Below, one piece after another: positions 52,387-61,216 of a DNA stretch of 64,000 bases. Position numbers and translations under genes: made by a program. Positions within the stretch are counted from its first letter, which is position 1; each line of letters starts with the position of its first letter. The notes beneath the pieces are model-generated. The model was not told the DNA's origin. It searched no databases and saw nothing but the letters and a program-made list of their open reading frames with translations. This stretch comes from Longispora sp047121295 (GTDB taxonomy: Bacteria; Actinomycetota; Actinomycetes; Mycobacteriales; Micromonosporaceae). The stretch covers positions 682,001-746,000 of the forward strand of contig NZ_CP139447.1 of the NCBI RefSeq assembly GCF_047121295.1, given 5' to 3'.

Positions 52387-53193
52387 CTACTGGACCGCAC
52401 CGGCGGTCAGACCACGGACGATGTGCCGCTGCCCGAAGATCACGATGGCGAGCGTGGGCAGCAGGGAGAGCACGACGCCGGCGAGGATCAGGCAGGGCGA
52501 GGCGGCCTCGGCGTCGTTGAGCTGGGAAACCCCGATCTGCAACGTCTGGTAGGACGGGTCCCTGACCAGCAGCAACGGCCAGAGGAACTGGTTCCAGGCG
52601 GACAGGAACACGTACACCCCGACGGCGGCGATCGCCGGTTTGGACAGCGGCACGAGGATCCGGAACAGGAACCGCAGGTGCCCCGCCCCGTCCATCGCGG
52701 CGGCGTCGCGCAGCTCGGCGGGGAACTGCCGGAAGCTCTGCCGGAGGAGGAAGGTGCCGAAGGCGCTGGCGAGGAAGGGCAACACCAGTCCGAGGTACGT
52801 GCCGGGGCCCCGCGCCAGGCCCCAGTCGGAGATCCGCAGGTAGTTCGGGATGATGATCGACTCGACGGGCACCATCAGCGTGGCCAGGAAGCCCCAGAAG
52901 ACGAACCTGGGCAGCCGGAGGTACACGAAGGCGTACGCGGCCAGGATGCTGGTGAACAGCTGGCTGACGGTGATCAGCCCGGCCTGGACGGCCGAGTTGG
53001 CGTACTGCCTGGCCAGCGGCACGGCGCTCAGCACGTCGCCGAAGTTGCCGGGCCTGATCCCGCTGCGGGGGAACAGGGCCGGCGGGCTCAGGTCGCCGGG
53101 CACCATCACCGAGCCGGCGAACGCGTAGTAGACGGGGAACAGCACGGTCGCGGCGGCCAGGATCAGGACCAGGTAGACGGGCAGCTTCCTCAC
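52387..53193 (-). CDS. ugpE: carbohydrate ABC transporter permease (UgpE type)
   Basis: This inner-membrane permease has 268 residues and six helices. The EAA loop that contacts the ATPase reads ELRDAAAMDGAGHLRFLFRILVPL (core DAAAMDGAGHLRFLF, near 170). The sequence VPVESIIIPNYLRISDWGL near 115 fits the MalG/UgpE group. GTG 53193 overlaps the ugpA stop in GTGA. Neither this operon nor the window contains the matching ATPase, so a shared MsiK-like ATPase elsewhere is expected. Confidence 0.9.
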   Translation of the reverse strand: MRKLPVYLVLILAAATVLFPVYYAFAGSVMVPGDLSPPALFPRSGIRPGNFGDVLSAVPLARQYANSAVQAGLITVSQLFTSILAAYAFVYLRLPRFVFWGFLATLMVPVESIIIPNYLRISDWGLARGPGTYLGLVLPFLASAFGTFLLRQSFRQFPAELRDAAAMDGAGHLRFLFRILVPLSKPAIAAVGVYVFLSAWNQFLWPLLLVRDPSYQTLQIGVSQLNDAEAASPCLILAGVVLSLLPTLAIVIFGQRHIVRGLTAGAVQ

Positions 53194-54080
53194 CGGTAGT
53201 GCACCCGCCTCTCCAGCACGCCGAACTGCACGGCCGTGCACGCCAGCACGATCACGAGCAGCACGATCGCCCGGGCGCTGGCCCCGCCGAAGTCCGAGGA
53301 GCCGTACGCGAAGGCCTTCTCGTAGACGGAGTACACGAGGGTGGTGGTCTCGTGGTTCGGGCCGCCCTTCGTGAGCACGTGGATCTGGCCGAAGCTCTGC
53401 AACGCGTGGATGGTCGACACCACGACCAGGAAGAACAGCTGCGGGGTGAGCAGCGGGAGGTGGATGTCCCGGGCCAGCCGCCAGCCGGTCGCCCCGTCCA
53501 GCCGGGCCGCCTCCACCACCTCGGCGGGGATCGAGCCGACCCCGGCGGAGAGCACCAGCACGTTGTACCCGAGGTTCATCCACACCGTCGTCGCCGCCAC
53601 CGAGACCAGCGCCATCGATGGATCGGTGAGCCAGTCGACCCTGCCGGCGCCCAGCGTGTCGAGGGCGGCGTTGGCGATCCCGACCGCCGGGTTGTAGATC
53701 ACGGCGAACACGACGCTGGCCGTGGCCACGCTGAACGCGAACGGCAGGGCGAACACCGTCCGCAGCAGCCGCACCCCGCGGATCCGGGCCTCCAGCAGCA
53801 GCACGACGAACAGCGCGCCCACGACGGCCGGCAGCACCGACAGCACCGCGAACCCGGCCGTCACCAGCAGCACCTTGCCGAATTCCGGGTCGGCGAACAT
53901 GTCCGTGAAGTTCAGCAGCCCGACATATTCCCCTGACCTGCCGAACAGGTCGTTGCCGTGCAGGGACAGCACGATGGTCTGCCCCAGCGGCCAGAAAACG
54001 AATAGTCCAAACCCGACAATCGACGGCAGGATGAAGGCCCAGCCGAGCCCGGGGGCGGAGCGACGCGCTGGTGGGGACAT
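53190..54080 (-). CDS. ugpA: carbohydrate ABC transporter permease (UgpA type)
   Basis: This first gene of the importer operon encodes 296 residues with six membrane helices. The EAA loop is VVEAARLDGATGWRLARDIHLPLL (core EAARLDGATGWRLARDI, near 200), and FWPLGQTIVLSLHGND near 25 is typical of MalF/UgpA-type subunits. ATG 54080 follows AGGAGC. It pairs with UgpE as the translocation channel. Confidence 0.9.
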   Translation of the reverse strand: MSPPARRSAPGLGWAFILPSIVGFGLFVFWPLGQTIVLSLHGNDLFGRSGEYVGLLNFTDMFADPEFGKVLLVTAGFAVLSVLPAVVGALFVVLLLEARIRGVRLLRTVFALPFAFSVATASVVFAVIYNPAVGIANAALDTLGAGRVDWLTDPSMALVSVAATTVWMNLGYNVLVLSAGVGSIPAEVVEAARLDGATGWRLARDIHLPLLTPQLFFLVVVSTIHALQSFGQIHVLTKGGPNHETTTLVYSVYEKAFAYGSSDFGGASARAIVLLVIVLACTAVQFGVLERRVHYR

Positions 54081-54179
54081 GGAGCTCCTGTGACCGTTAT
54101 GGCTACCGGCGGGTACATCTTGTCGGAAACTGTCGGTGGTGGCCAGCACTATGGACCTGCGGACATTCATAAACTTGAC

Positions 54180-54189
54180 GTGACGTCAC
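54180..54189. promoter_or_regulatory. palindrome GTGACGTCAC in the ugpA / drrA divergent promoter region
   Basis: This perfect 10-bp palindrome lies 44 bases before the exporter start and 100 before ugpA, next to a TTGACG that could serve as a -35 box. Binding by a regulator is a guess; no regulator gene is adjacent. Confidence 0.4.
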
Positions 54190-54232
54190 AGTGAAGTCAT
54201 CATGATGCCAAAAATGGACGTCGGAGGATGTA

Positions 54233-55185
<953 letters not shown>

Positions 55186-55189
<4 letters not shown>

Positions 55190-55941
55190 AGCTCCTCCGT
55201 GACATCTGGCTCGTCTTCGCCCGGCAGATGGCGCTGCTGCTGCGCAACCCGGTCTGGGTCATCGTCGGCATCATGCAGCCGCTGTACTTCCTCTTCCTGT
55301 TCGGCCCACTGCTGCGCGGGGCGCTGCGGATGGGCACGGCGGAGGAGTCCTACCGGTTCTTCGTCCCGGGCCTGCTGATCCAGCTCGCCATGTTCGGCTC
55401 GATGTTCGTCGGCTTCGCGCTGGTCGCCGAGCTGCGCCAGGGCGTCATCGAGCGGATGCGGGTCACCCCGGTCAGCCGGCTGGCCCTGCTGCTCGGCCGG
55501 TGCGGGCGCGACATCGTCATGCTGCTGTTCCAGTCGCTGGTGATCGTGCTGCTCGCGATGCCGCTCGGCCTGAAAGTGAAGCCGGGCGACCTGCTGCTGG
55601 CCCTGGGGCTGCTCGCGCTGATCGGGCTGCTGATGTCCTCGTTCTCCTACGCGCTGGCGCTCATCCTGCGCAGCGAGGACGCGCTGGCCCCGCTGTTGAA
55701 TACGGTCAGCATGCCGATCCTGCTGCTGTCGGGCATCCTGCTGCCGATGACGCTGGCCCCGGGCTGGCTGCGCACGGTGTCCGACTTCATCCCGTTCAAG
55801 TGGGCCTCCGACGCGGCCCGGGCGCTGTTCGCCGGCAACCCCGGCGACCCGACGGTCTGGAAGGGCCTGCTGTTCGTGGGCGTGCCGGCCGTGCTCTGCG
55901 TGGTCTGGGCGAGCCGGAAGTTCGCCAAGTCCGTCCGTTAG
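55186..55941 (+). CDS. DrrB-type ABC-2 exporter permease
   Basis: This membrane partner of the upstream ATPase has 251 residues and six helices. GIMQPLYFLFLFGPLLRG near 28 and the late FIPFKWASDAARALFAG near 205 are typical of ABC-2 permeases that move drugs or glycolipids. The start codon lies inside the ATPase stop (GTGA), so the two are coupled. An MFS gene follows 51 bases later with its own promoter. Confidence 0.9.
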
Positions 55942-55979
55942 TTTCGCTACACGGTTGCGAAAATGCACGCCCCTGGCGC

Positions 55980-55985
55980 TAGCGT
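55980..55985 (+). promoter_or_regulatory. -10 box TAGCGT, leaderless promoter of the MFS gene
   Basis: TAGCGT ends seven bases before GTG 55993, which decides this start over ATG 55963, located upstream of the box. Confidence 0.55.
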
Positions 55986-55992
55986 CGGGGGC

Positions 55993-57177
55993 GTGCCCCG
56001 TCTCCTGCGCGACCGACTCACCTGGCTGAGCTATGCCCAGCTGGGCATCTGGGGTTACTTCCTCTACGCGTTCGCGCCTGTCGTCCCGTTGTTGCAGGAC
56101 GAGCAGGGCACCAGCAAGTTCGTGGCCAGCCTGCACGGCAGCGCGCTCGCCGTCGGCTCGATGGTCGGCGGCGGGCTGGTCTACCCGTTCCTGCTCCGCC
56201 GGTTCGGCCGGGCCCGGGTGGTGTGGATCGGGCTGGCCGGGGTGGCCGTCGGCGTCACGGCCCTCGTGTTGGCCGAGCCGCTGCCGCTCACCATCGGGGC
56301 GACCCTGTTCACGGCCATCTTCGGCATCGTGGTGGTCAGCTACGTCTCGCCAGCCCTCACCGACATGCACGGCCCCGGCGCACCGGCCGCGATCAGCGAG
56401 GCCAACGCGATGGCCTCCGGGCTCGGCGTCGTCGCGCCGGCCGTGGTCGGCGGGGCGGTGGCCCTCGGGTACGGCTGGCGGCCCGCCCTCGCCGTGACCG
56501 TGCTGCTCATCGCCGGCCTCGCCCTGTACGCGAAGTACACGCACACCACCTCCGTCACCGGTGGCCACGCCGTCGTGCACGGGGACCGGCCGGGCCGGCT
56601 GCCGCTCGCGTACTGGCTGGCCTGGGTCGTGCTCGCCGTCTTCGGCGCCGTGGAGGTGTGTCTTACCCAGTGGGGTAGTACCGTGCTCCGGGATCACGCA
56701 GGCTTGTCTGATGGCGCGGCGGCGGCCAGCATCTCGGCGGTGATCGGCGGCATGTTCCTCGGCCGGCTGGTCGGCGGCCGGCTCGGGCTGCGGTACCGGC
56801 CGGTGGCCCTGCTGCTCTGCTCCGTCGGGTTCGCGCTCGCCGGGTTCGCGCTGTTCTGGACGAGCACGGTGCCGGCACTGGCCGTCGCCGGCCTGGTCCT
56901 CGCCGGGCTCGGCATGTCCGTGCACTACCCGATGGGCATCGCGCTGGCGATCGACGCGTCCGGCGGGCACCCGGACAAGGCGACGGCGCTGTCCTCGTAC
57001 GCGATGGGCGCCGCGTTCGCCGTGACCACCTTCGTCCTCGCGCCGGTGGCCGACCGGATCGGTACCCACAAGGCGTTCCTGCTGCTCCCGGTCCTGCTGG
57101 CGGTGGGGGCGGCGTGCGTCTGGCAGGCGGGCCGCCGACTGCCCACCCGGGCCGAGGCCCCGGCCCCGGTCAGCTGA
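55993..57177 (+). CDS. MFS transporter
   Basis: This major-facilitator protein has 394 residues and twelve hydrophobic helices. The loop between helices 2 and 3 reads FLLRRFGRARVVWIG (short GxxxDRxGRR-like), and the second half repeats the pattern as GRLVGGRLGLRYRP. The last third has GLGMSVHYPMGIALAIDASGGHPDKA, which resembles fucose/sugar-type MFS proteins. Substrate is unknown. The GTG has a -10 box seven bases upstream, so it is transcribed separately from the exporter. Confidence 0.88.
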   Translation: MPRLLRDRLTWLSYAQLGIWGYFLYAFAPVVPLLQDEQGTSKFVASLHGSALAVGSMVGGGLVYPFLLRRFGRARVVWIGLAGVAVGVTALVLAEPLPLTIGATLFTAIFGIVVVSYVSPALTDMHGPGAPAAISEANAMASGLGVVAPAVVGGAVALGYGWRPALAVTVLLIAGLALYAKYTHTTSVTGGHAVVHGDRPGRLPLAYWLAWVVLAVFGAVEVCLTQWGSTVLRDHAGLSDGAAAASISAVIGGMFLGRLVGGRLGLRYRPVALLLCSVGFALAGFALFWTSTVPALAVAGLVLAGLGMSVHYPMGIALAIDASGGHPDKATALSSYAMGAAFAVTTFVLAPVADRIGTHKAFLLLPVLLAVGAACVWQAGRRLPTRAEAPAPVS

Positions 57178-57182
57178 CCGGG

Positions 57183-57773
57183 TCAGTCGGCCGGCGGGGT
57201 CCACAGGTCGGTGACCGGCACCCCGAGGTCGGCCAGCATCCGGCGGAACAGCGGCAACGACAGGCCGAGCACGTTGCCGTGGTCGCCCTCGATGCCGTCG
57301 ACGAACCAGCCGCCGTACCCGTCGAGGGTGAACGCGCCCGCGACCCACAACGGCTCGCGGGTGGCCACATAGGCGTCGATCTCGGCGTCGGACGGGTCCC
57401 CGAACCGGATCACGGTGCTCGCTACCGCGTTGACCTCGCGGTCGCCGCGCACCAGGTGGTGCCCGGTGTGCAGCACGCCGGACTTGCCGCGCATCCGCAG
57501 CCAGCGGTCCCGGGCGTCGGCGGCGTCGGCCGGCTTGCCGTACACCTCGCCGTCGAACTCCAGCACCGAGTCGCAGCCGATCACGAGCGCGTCCCCGGCC
57601 GTCGCCGCGACCGCCCGGGCCTTCAGCCGGGCCAGCTCGCCGGCGACATGGACGGCCGGGCCGGTGACGACGGACTCGTCCACGCCGCTCACGACGACCT
57701 CGGGCGCGAGGCCCGCCGACCGGAGTAGGGACAACCGGGCGGGGCTGGCGGACGCCAGGATCAGACGGGTCAT
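57183..57773 (-). CDS. maf: Maf-like nucleoside triphosphate pyrophosphatase
   Basis: This cytosolic house-cleaning enzyme (196 residues) hydrolyses dTTP/UTP or modified NTPs to monophosphates. It has ILASASPARLSLLRSAGL at the N-terminus, GCDSVLEFDGEVYGKPAD near 66 with the catalytic Asp, and a YGGWFVDGIEGDHGNVLGLSLP end (core IEGDHGNVLGLSLP, near 158). In other actinobacteria maf sits beside accE and accA; here it lies between them but several kb from each. ATG 57773 has TACGAT six bases upstream. Confidence 0.93.
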   Translation of the reverse strand: MTRLILASASPARLSLLRSAGLAPEVVVSGVDESVVTGPAVHVAGELARLKARAVAATAGDALVIGCDSVLEFDGEVYGKPADAADARDRWLRMRGKSGVLHTGHHLVRGDREVNAVASTVIRFGDPSDAEIDAYVATREPLWVAGAFTLDGYGGWFVDGIEGDHGNVLGLSLPLFRRMLADLGVPVTDLWTPPAD

Positions 57774-57779
57774 CGGGGG

Positions 57780-57785
57780 ATCGTA
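57780..57785 (-). promoter_or_regulatory. -10 box TACGAT, leaderless promoter of maf
   Basis: On the minus strand TACGAT ends six bases before ATG 57773. Confidence 0.55.
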
Positions 57786-57792
57786 ACCCGCA

Positions 57793-57879
57793 CAACGAAT
57801 CGCCGGTCAGGCCGGAAAACACGCAACGACTCGCCGTTATCGAGCAACGAAGCGCAATGGTTTTCTGTCGTAGCGTTGC
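57793..57879 (+). promoter_or_regulatory. helically phased CAACGA sites upstream of ddaH-rocD
   Basis: CAACGA occurs at 57793-57798, 57824-57829 and 57845-57850, spaced 31 and 21 bp (three and two helical turns), and the inverse GCGTTGC is at 57873-57879. The first two sit in longer matches ending in CGCCG. Multiple phased sites are characteristic of Lrp/AsnC-type regulators, which often control arginine catabolism; no such gene is in the window. Confidence 0.45.
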
Positions 57880-57923
57880 ATAGCGTGTGGGCACAAGACA
57901 GAGATTCCCGCCCCGGAGGACCG

Positions 57924-58724
57924 ATGACGTTCCAGCCCCGGCACTACCTGATGTGCCGCCCGTCGTACTTCACCGTCGAGTACATCATCAACCCGTGGAT
58001 GGACCCCGAGGTGCCGACCGACACCGCCCTCGCCGTCGCCCAGTGGGAGAAGCTCGTCGAGATCTACGGCCAGCTGGGCCACAAGGTCGACTTCATCGAC
58101 CCGATCCCGGGCCTGCCGGACATGGTCTTCGCGGCCAACGGCGCGACCGTGGTCGACGGCCGGGTGCTCGGCGCCCAGTTCCGCAACGTGCAGCGCGCCG
58201 ACGAGGGCCCGGCCTACTCGGCCTGGTTCGAGGCCGCCGGCTACGACGTCAAGCCGCCCAAGCACGTCAACGAGGGCGAGGGTGACTTCCTGGTCACCGA
58301 GAACTTCATTCTCGCCGGTACCGGCTTCCGCACCGACCCGGGCGGCCACGCCGAGGCGCAGGAGTGGTTCGGCCGGCCGGTCATCTCCCTCCAGCTGATC
58401 GACCCGCGCTACTACCACCTCGACACGGCGCTGTTCGTGCTGGAGGCCGACCAGGTGGCGTACTTCCCGGGCGCGTTCAGCCCCGGCAGCCAGCAGGTGC
58501 TCGCCCGGCTGTTCCCCGAGGCCCTGCTGGTCAGCGCCGAGGACGCGGGCGTGTTCGGCCTCAACTCGGTCTCCGACGGCCACAATGTCGTTGTCCCGCC
58601 GCAGGCCACCCAGCTGATCGCCGACCTCAAGGCCCGTGGCTACAACCCGATCACGGTCGACCTGTCCGAGCTGCTCAAGGGCGGCGGCGGGCCGAAGTGC
58701 TGCACCCTGGAGATCCGGGCATGA
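57924..58724 (+). CDS. ddaH: dimethylarginine dimethylaminohydrolase family protein
   Basis: This amidinotransferase-fold hydrolase has 266 residues and should convert methylarginines to citrulline and methylamines (or act on a related guanidine). CRPSYFTVEYIINPWM near 11-26, LPDMVFAANGA near 66, EGEGDFL near 115 and YYHLDTALFVLE near 160 with the active-site His are family features; the catalytic Cys is in PKCCTLEIR at the C-terminus. ATG 57924 follows GGAGGA. The stop overlaps the rocD start in ATGA, placing the enzyme in an arginine/ornithine pathway. Confidence 0.87.
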   Translation: MTFQPRHYLMCRPSYFTVEYIINPWMDPEVPTDTALAVAQWEKLVEIYGQLGHKVDFIDPIPGLPDMVFAANGATVVDGRVLGAQFRNVQRADEGPAYSAWFEAAGYDVKPPKHVNEGEGDFLVTENFILAGTGFRTDPGGHAEAQEWFGRPVISLQLIDPRYYHLDTALFVLEADQVAYFPGAFSPGSQQVLARLFPEALLVSAEDAGVFGLNSVSDGHNVVVPPQATQLIADLKARGYNPITVDLSELLKGGGGPKCCTLEIRA

Positions 58725-59917
58725 TGACGATGGACGCCGTGGAGTACGCCGAGCGGCACACCGCGCACAACTACCACCCGTTGCCGGTGGTGATCGCCGA
58801 CGGCGAGGGCGCGTGGGTCACGGACATCAACGGCAAGCGCTACCTGGACTGCCTCGCCGGCTACTCCGCCCTCAACTTCGGCCACCGGCACCCGGCGCTG
58901 ATCGAGGCCGCGAAGGCGCAGCTCGACCGGGTCACGCTGACCTCCAGGGCGTTCATCCACGACCAGTTCGGCCCGTTCTGCGAGGAACTGGCCGAGCTGT
59001 GCGGCAAGGACCTCGTGCTCCCGATGAACACCGGCGCCGAGGCCGTGGAGACCGCGATCAAGGTCGCCCGTAAGTGGGGCTACCAGGTCAAGGGCGTGCC
59101 GCACGACAGGGCGAAGATCATTGTCGCGGAGAACAACTTCCACGGCCGTACCACGACGATCATCTCCTTCTCGACCGATCCCGACGCGAAGGCGGACTTC
59201 GGCCCGTACACCCCGGGCTTCGAGGTCGTGCCCTACGGCGACCTCGACGCGCTGACGGCGGCGATCGACGAGAACACCGTCGCGGTCCTGATCGAGCCGA
59301 TCCAGGGCGAGTCGGGGGTACTCGTGCCCCCCGCCGGCTACCTCGCCGGCGTCCGCGCCGTGACCAGCGCGAACAACGTGCTCTTCCTGTGCGACGAGAT
59401 CCAGTCGGGCCTCGGCCGGACCGGGCGCAACTTCGCCATCGAGCACGGGGGCGTCGTCCCGGACATGTACATCCTGGGCAAGGCCCTCGGCGGCGGCGTC
59501 GTGCCGGTGTCGGCGGTCGCGGCCAACCGGGACGTCCTCGGCGTGCTCAAGCCGGGCCAGCACGGCTCCACGTTCGGCGGCAACCCGCTCGCCTGCGCGG
59601 TCGGCCGCGCGGTCGTCGGCCTGCTCCGCACGGGCGAGTACCAGGCCCGGGCCACCGACCTGGGCAAGCAGCTGCACGCCGGGCTGGAGAGCCTGCTCGG
59701 CCATGGCGTCGTCGCGGTGCGCGGCCAGGGCCTGTGGGCCGGGATCGACATCGACCCGGCGCTGATGACCGGCCGGCAGGCCTGCGAGAAGCTGATGGAC
59801 CTGGGCGTCCTGGTCAAGGACACCCACGGCTCCACCATCCGGCTCGCCCCGCCGCTGGTCGTGACGGGCGAGGAGCTCGACATGGCCGTGGAGCGGCTCC
59901 GGACGGTCCTGGGATAG
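58721..59917 (+). CDS. rocD: ornithine-oxo-acid transaminase
   Basis: This PLP enzyme (398 residues) converts ornithine and 2-oxoglutarate to glutamate semialdehyde and glutamate. It has CLAGYSALNFGHRHPAL near 47, MNTGAEAVETAIKVARKWG near 102, CDEIQSGLGRTG near 224, and the Schiff-base Lys in YILGKALGGGVVPVSAV near 250. The class III aminotransferase pattern and the NTGAEA motif favour RocD over ArgD. It is coupled to ddaH by ATGA; two further ATGs follow in the first four codons. Confidence 0.94.
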   Translation: MMTMDAVEYAERHTAHNYHPLPVVIADGEGAWVTDINGKRYLDCLAGYSALNFGHRHPALIEAAKAQLDRVTLTSRAFIHDQFGPFCEELAELCGKDLVLPMNTGAEAVETAIKVARKWGYQVKGVPHDRAKIIVAENNFHGRTTTIISFSTDPDAKADFGPYTPGFEVVPYGDLDALTAAIDENTVAVLIEPIQGESGVLVPPAGYLAGVRAVTSANNVLFLCDEIQSGLGRTGRNFAIEHGGVVPDMYILGKALGGGVVPVSAVAANRDVLGVLKPGQHGSTFGGNPLACAVGRAVVGLLRTGEYQARATDLGKQLHAGLESLLGHGVVAVRGQGLWAGIDIDPALMTGRQACEKLMDLGVLVKDTHGSTIRLAPPLVVTGEELDMAVERLRTVLG

Positions 59918-60031
59918 CTGCGGTTCAACGGGGAGCGGCGTCGCCTTCGGGTGGCGCCGCTTCTGTGCGCGCCCGGGCCGCTGCCGGGGCTGGCCCGGAG
60001 CTTGTTTTGCCGATCTTGCGGAGTTCCCGGC

Positions 60032-60098
60032 GATGATCGCGATGTGCGGCCGGATGGTGAAGTCTGCCTGCACTTTCCGGCCGCACATCGCGATCATC
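60032..60098. repeat. 22-bp perfect inverted repeat
   Basis: The arms 60032-60053 and 60077-60098 are perfectly complementary and begin GATGATCGCGATGTGCGG. The 23-base loop has a further short GTG/CAC pairing. It lies 114 bases after the rocD stop, too far for a standard terminator, and its arms are unrelated to the two stop-anchored hairpins further right. Confidence 0.85.
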
Positions 60099-60236
60099 AG
60101 CGTGCGGGACCGGGCTGGAGCCCGGCGTCGGCCGCTGCCCGGGCTGGCCGTGGCTTCGGCCGCCGCCCGGCTCGCTGGCGTGAATCCGGCCGTGCCCGGC
60201 CGGCTGGCGTGGCTTCGGCCGCTGCCCGGGCGCCCC

Positions 60237-60242
60237 TAGACT
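60237..60242 (+). promoter_or_regulatory. -10 box TAGACT, leaderless promoter of the MazG-like gene
   Basis: TAGACT ends six bases before GTG 60249. Confidence 0.6.
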
Positions 60243-60248
60243 CGGTGC

Positions 60249-60599
60249 GTGACTGACAGCGATGACCTGCGCGCCCGGCTGGCCAAGTTCACGGCGGACC
60301 GGGACTGGGGACGGTTCCACCGGCCGAAGAACCTGGCCATGGCCCTGGCCGGCGAGGTCGGCGAACTGGTCGCGGAGTTCCAGTGGCTGACCCCGGAGGA
60401 GTCCGAGGCGGTGATGGCCGACCCGGCGCACGCGGCCCGGGTTCGCTCGGAGATGGCGGACGTGTTCGTGTACCTGACCCAGCTCGCGATGCGCCTGGAC
60501 ATCGACCTCTACGAGGTGGCGCACGAGAAGATGGACGAGGTGGAGGTCCGCTACCCGCCGGGCGTGGTGCCCCGCTCGGCGGGCCCCTCCACCCCTTGA
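60249..60599 (+). CDS. MazG-like nucleotide pyrophosphohydrolase
   Basis: This small all-alpha NTP pyrophosphatase has 116 residues. DWGRFHRPKNLAMALAGEVGELVAEFQWL near 19 (core ALAGEVGELVAEFQWL, about 31-46) carries the EExxE-type metal ligands, and SEMADVFVYLTQLAMRLDIDL near 68 gives the second acidic helix (ExxxD). It resembles the RS21-C6/dCTP pyrophosphatase branch, which removes non-canonical dNTPs. Its TGA stop is the first part of a long hairpin. Confidence 0.9.
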   Translation: MTDSDDLRARLAKFTADRDWGRFHRPKNLAMALAGEVGELVAEFQWLTPEESEAVMADPAHAARVRSEMADVFVYLTQLAMRLDIDLYEVAHEKMDEVEVRYPPGVVPRSAGPSTP

Positions 60600-60663
60600 T
60601 CAACTACACGTTCTTGTTGTTCTCAGCCGGGAGAAACCAGCAAGAACGTGTAGTTGATCAAGG
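60594..60663. repeat. stop-anchored hairpin element, copy A
   Basis: A perfect 23-bp stem (60594-60616 with 60641-60663) encloses a loop with a smaller TTCTC/GAGAA stem. The TGA stop of the MazG-like gene (60597-60599) lies in the left arm, at the start of TGATCAACTACACG. Copy B at 63626-63697 shares that core and also begins at a stop codon. It may end transcription, but similarity between copies suggests a repeat family. Confidence 0.88.
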
Positions 60664-60683
60664 TGGGTGGGGTTGGGCGGCTC

Positions 60684-60689
60684 TATGCT
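60684..60689 (+). promoter_or_regulatory. -10 box TATGCT, leaderless promoter of the YcxB-like gene
   Basis: TATGCT ends six bases before GTG 60696, which decides that start over an upstream in-frame codon inside the preceding hairpin. Confidence 0.6.
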
Positions 60690-60695
60690 CTGCCG

Positions 60696-61157
60696 GTGAA
60701 CATCCATCTCACCGTGCCGATCAGCTTCCGGTACATGGCCCGCGTCATCCGGGCGACCTTCGGCTGGAAGTTCTGGCTGCTGCGGGCCCTTGGCGGCTTC
60801 CTGCTGGCCCTCCAGCTCCTGAGCCTGCTGATCGGCGACGGCGTCGATCCGGCCACGGTCGGCGTCGGGCTCGCCGCGATGCTGCTGCCGACCCTCATCG
60901 CCTGGCTGTCCTACCGGCAGGCGGCCGGCGTGCCCGAGGCCGTGTTCACCCTGACCGACGAGGGGCTGCACGCGCGCACGCCGACCGCGACCGCGCAGTT
61001 CCGCTGGGAAGGGTTCACGAAGAGCCGGGAGACGAAGCACTTCTTCCTGCTCCGTGGCCAGAGCCGGGCGACGATCCCGCTGCCGAAGGAGCGCTTCGGC
61101 CCCGGCGAGGCCGACCAGTTCCGCGCGAAGCTGCGCGACGCCGTCCCGACCTCGTGA
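60696..61157 (+). CDS. YcxB-like membrane protein
   Basis: This 153-residue protein starts HLTVPISFRYMARVIRATFG, then has two membrane helices at about 22-40 and 46-66, and a C-terminal cytosolic domain with FTLTDEGLHARTPTATAQFRWEGF near 85 (core LTDEGLHARTPTATAQFRW) and FFLLRGQSRATIPLPKERF near 115. This order is the YcxB-like (bacterial PH-type) pattern; function is unknown. The -10 box six bases upstream supports GTG 60696. Confidence 0.75.
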   Translation: MNIHLTVPISFRYMARVIRATFGWKFWLLRALGGFLLALQLLSLLIGDGVDPATVGVGLAAMLLPTLIAWLSYRQAAGVPEAVFTLTDEGLHARTPTATAQFRWEGFTKSRETKHFFLLRGQSRATIPLPKERFGPGEADQFRAKLRDAVPTS

Positions 61158-61166
61158 CCCCTGTCC

Positions 61167-61204
61167 TCGGCAGCTGAGCGGTCGGTCAACGGCCCAGCTG
61201 CCGA
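61167..61204. terminator. hairpin between convergent genes
   Basis: TCGGCAGCTG (61167-61176) pairs with 61195-61204, ten perfect pairs with an 18-base loop. It lies between the YcxB-like gene and the SUKH gene and can serve both. Confidence 0.65.
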
Positions 61205-61216
61205 AGGAGCGAGACG

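Larger units (their letters stand above)
59918..60248. other. 331-base intergenic region with a large inverted repeat and GC-rich repeats
   Basis: The gap after rocD holds a perfect 22-bp inverted repeat (described separately) and, around it, imperfect repeats of a CTTCGGCCGCTGCCCGGG block (near 59978, 60130, 60152 and 60216). The last bases contain the -10 box of the MazG-like gene. Open frames here have no start signals or recognisable products. Confidence 0.55.
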
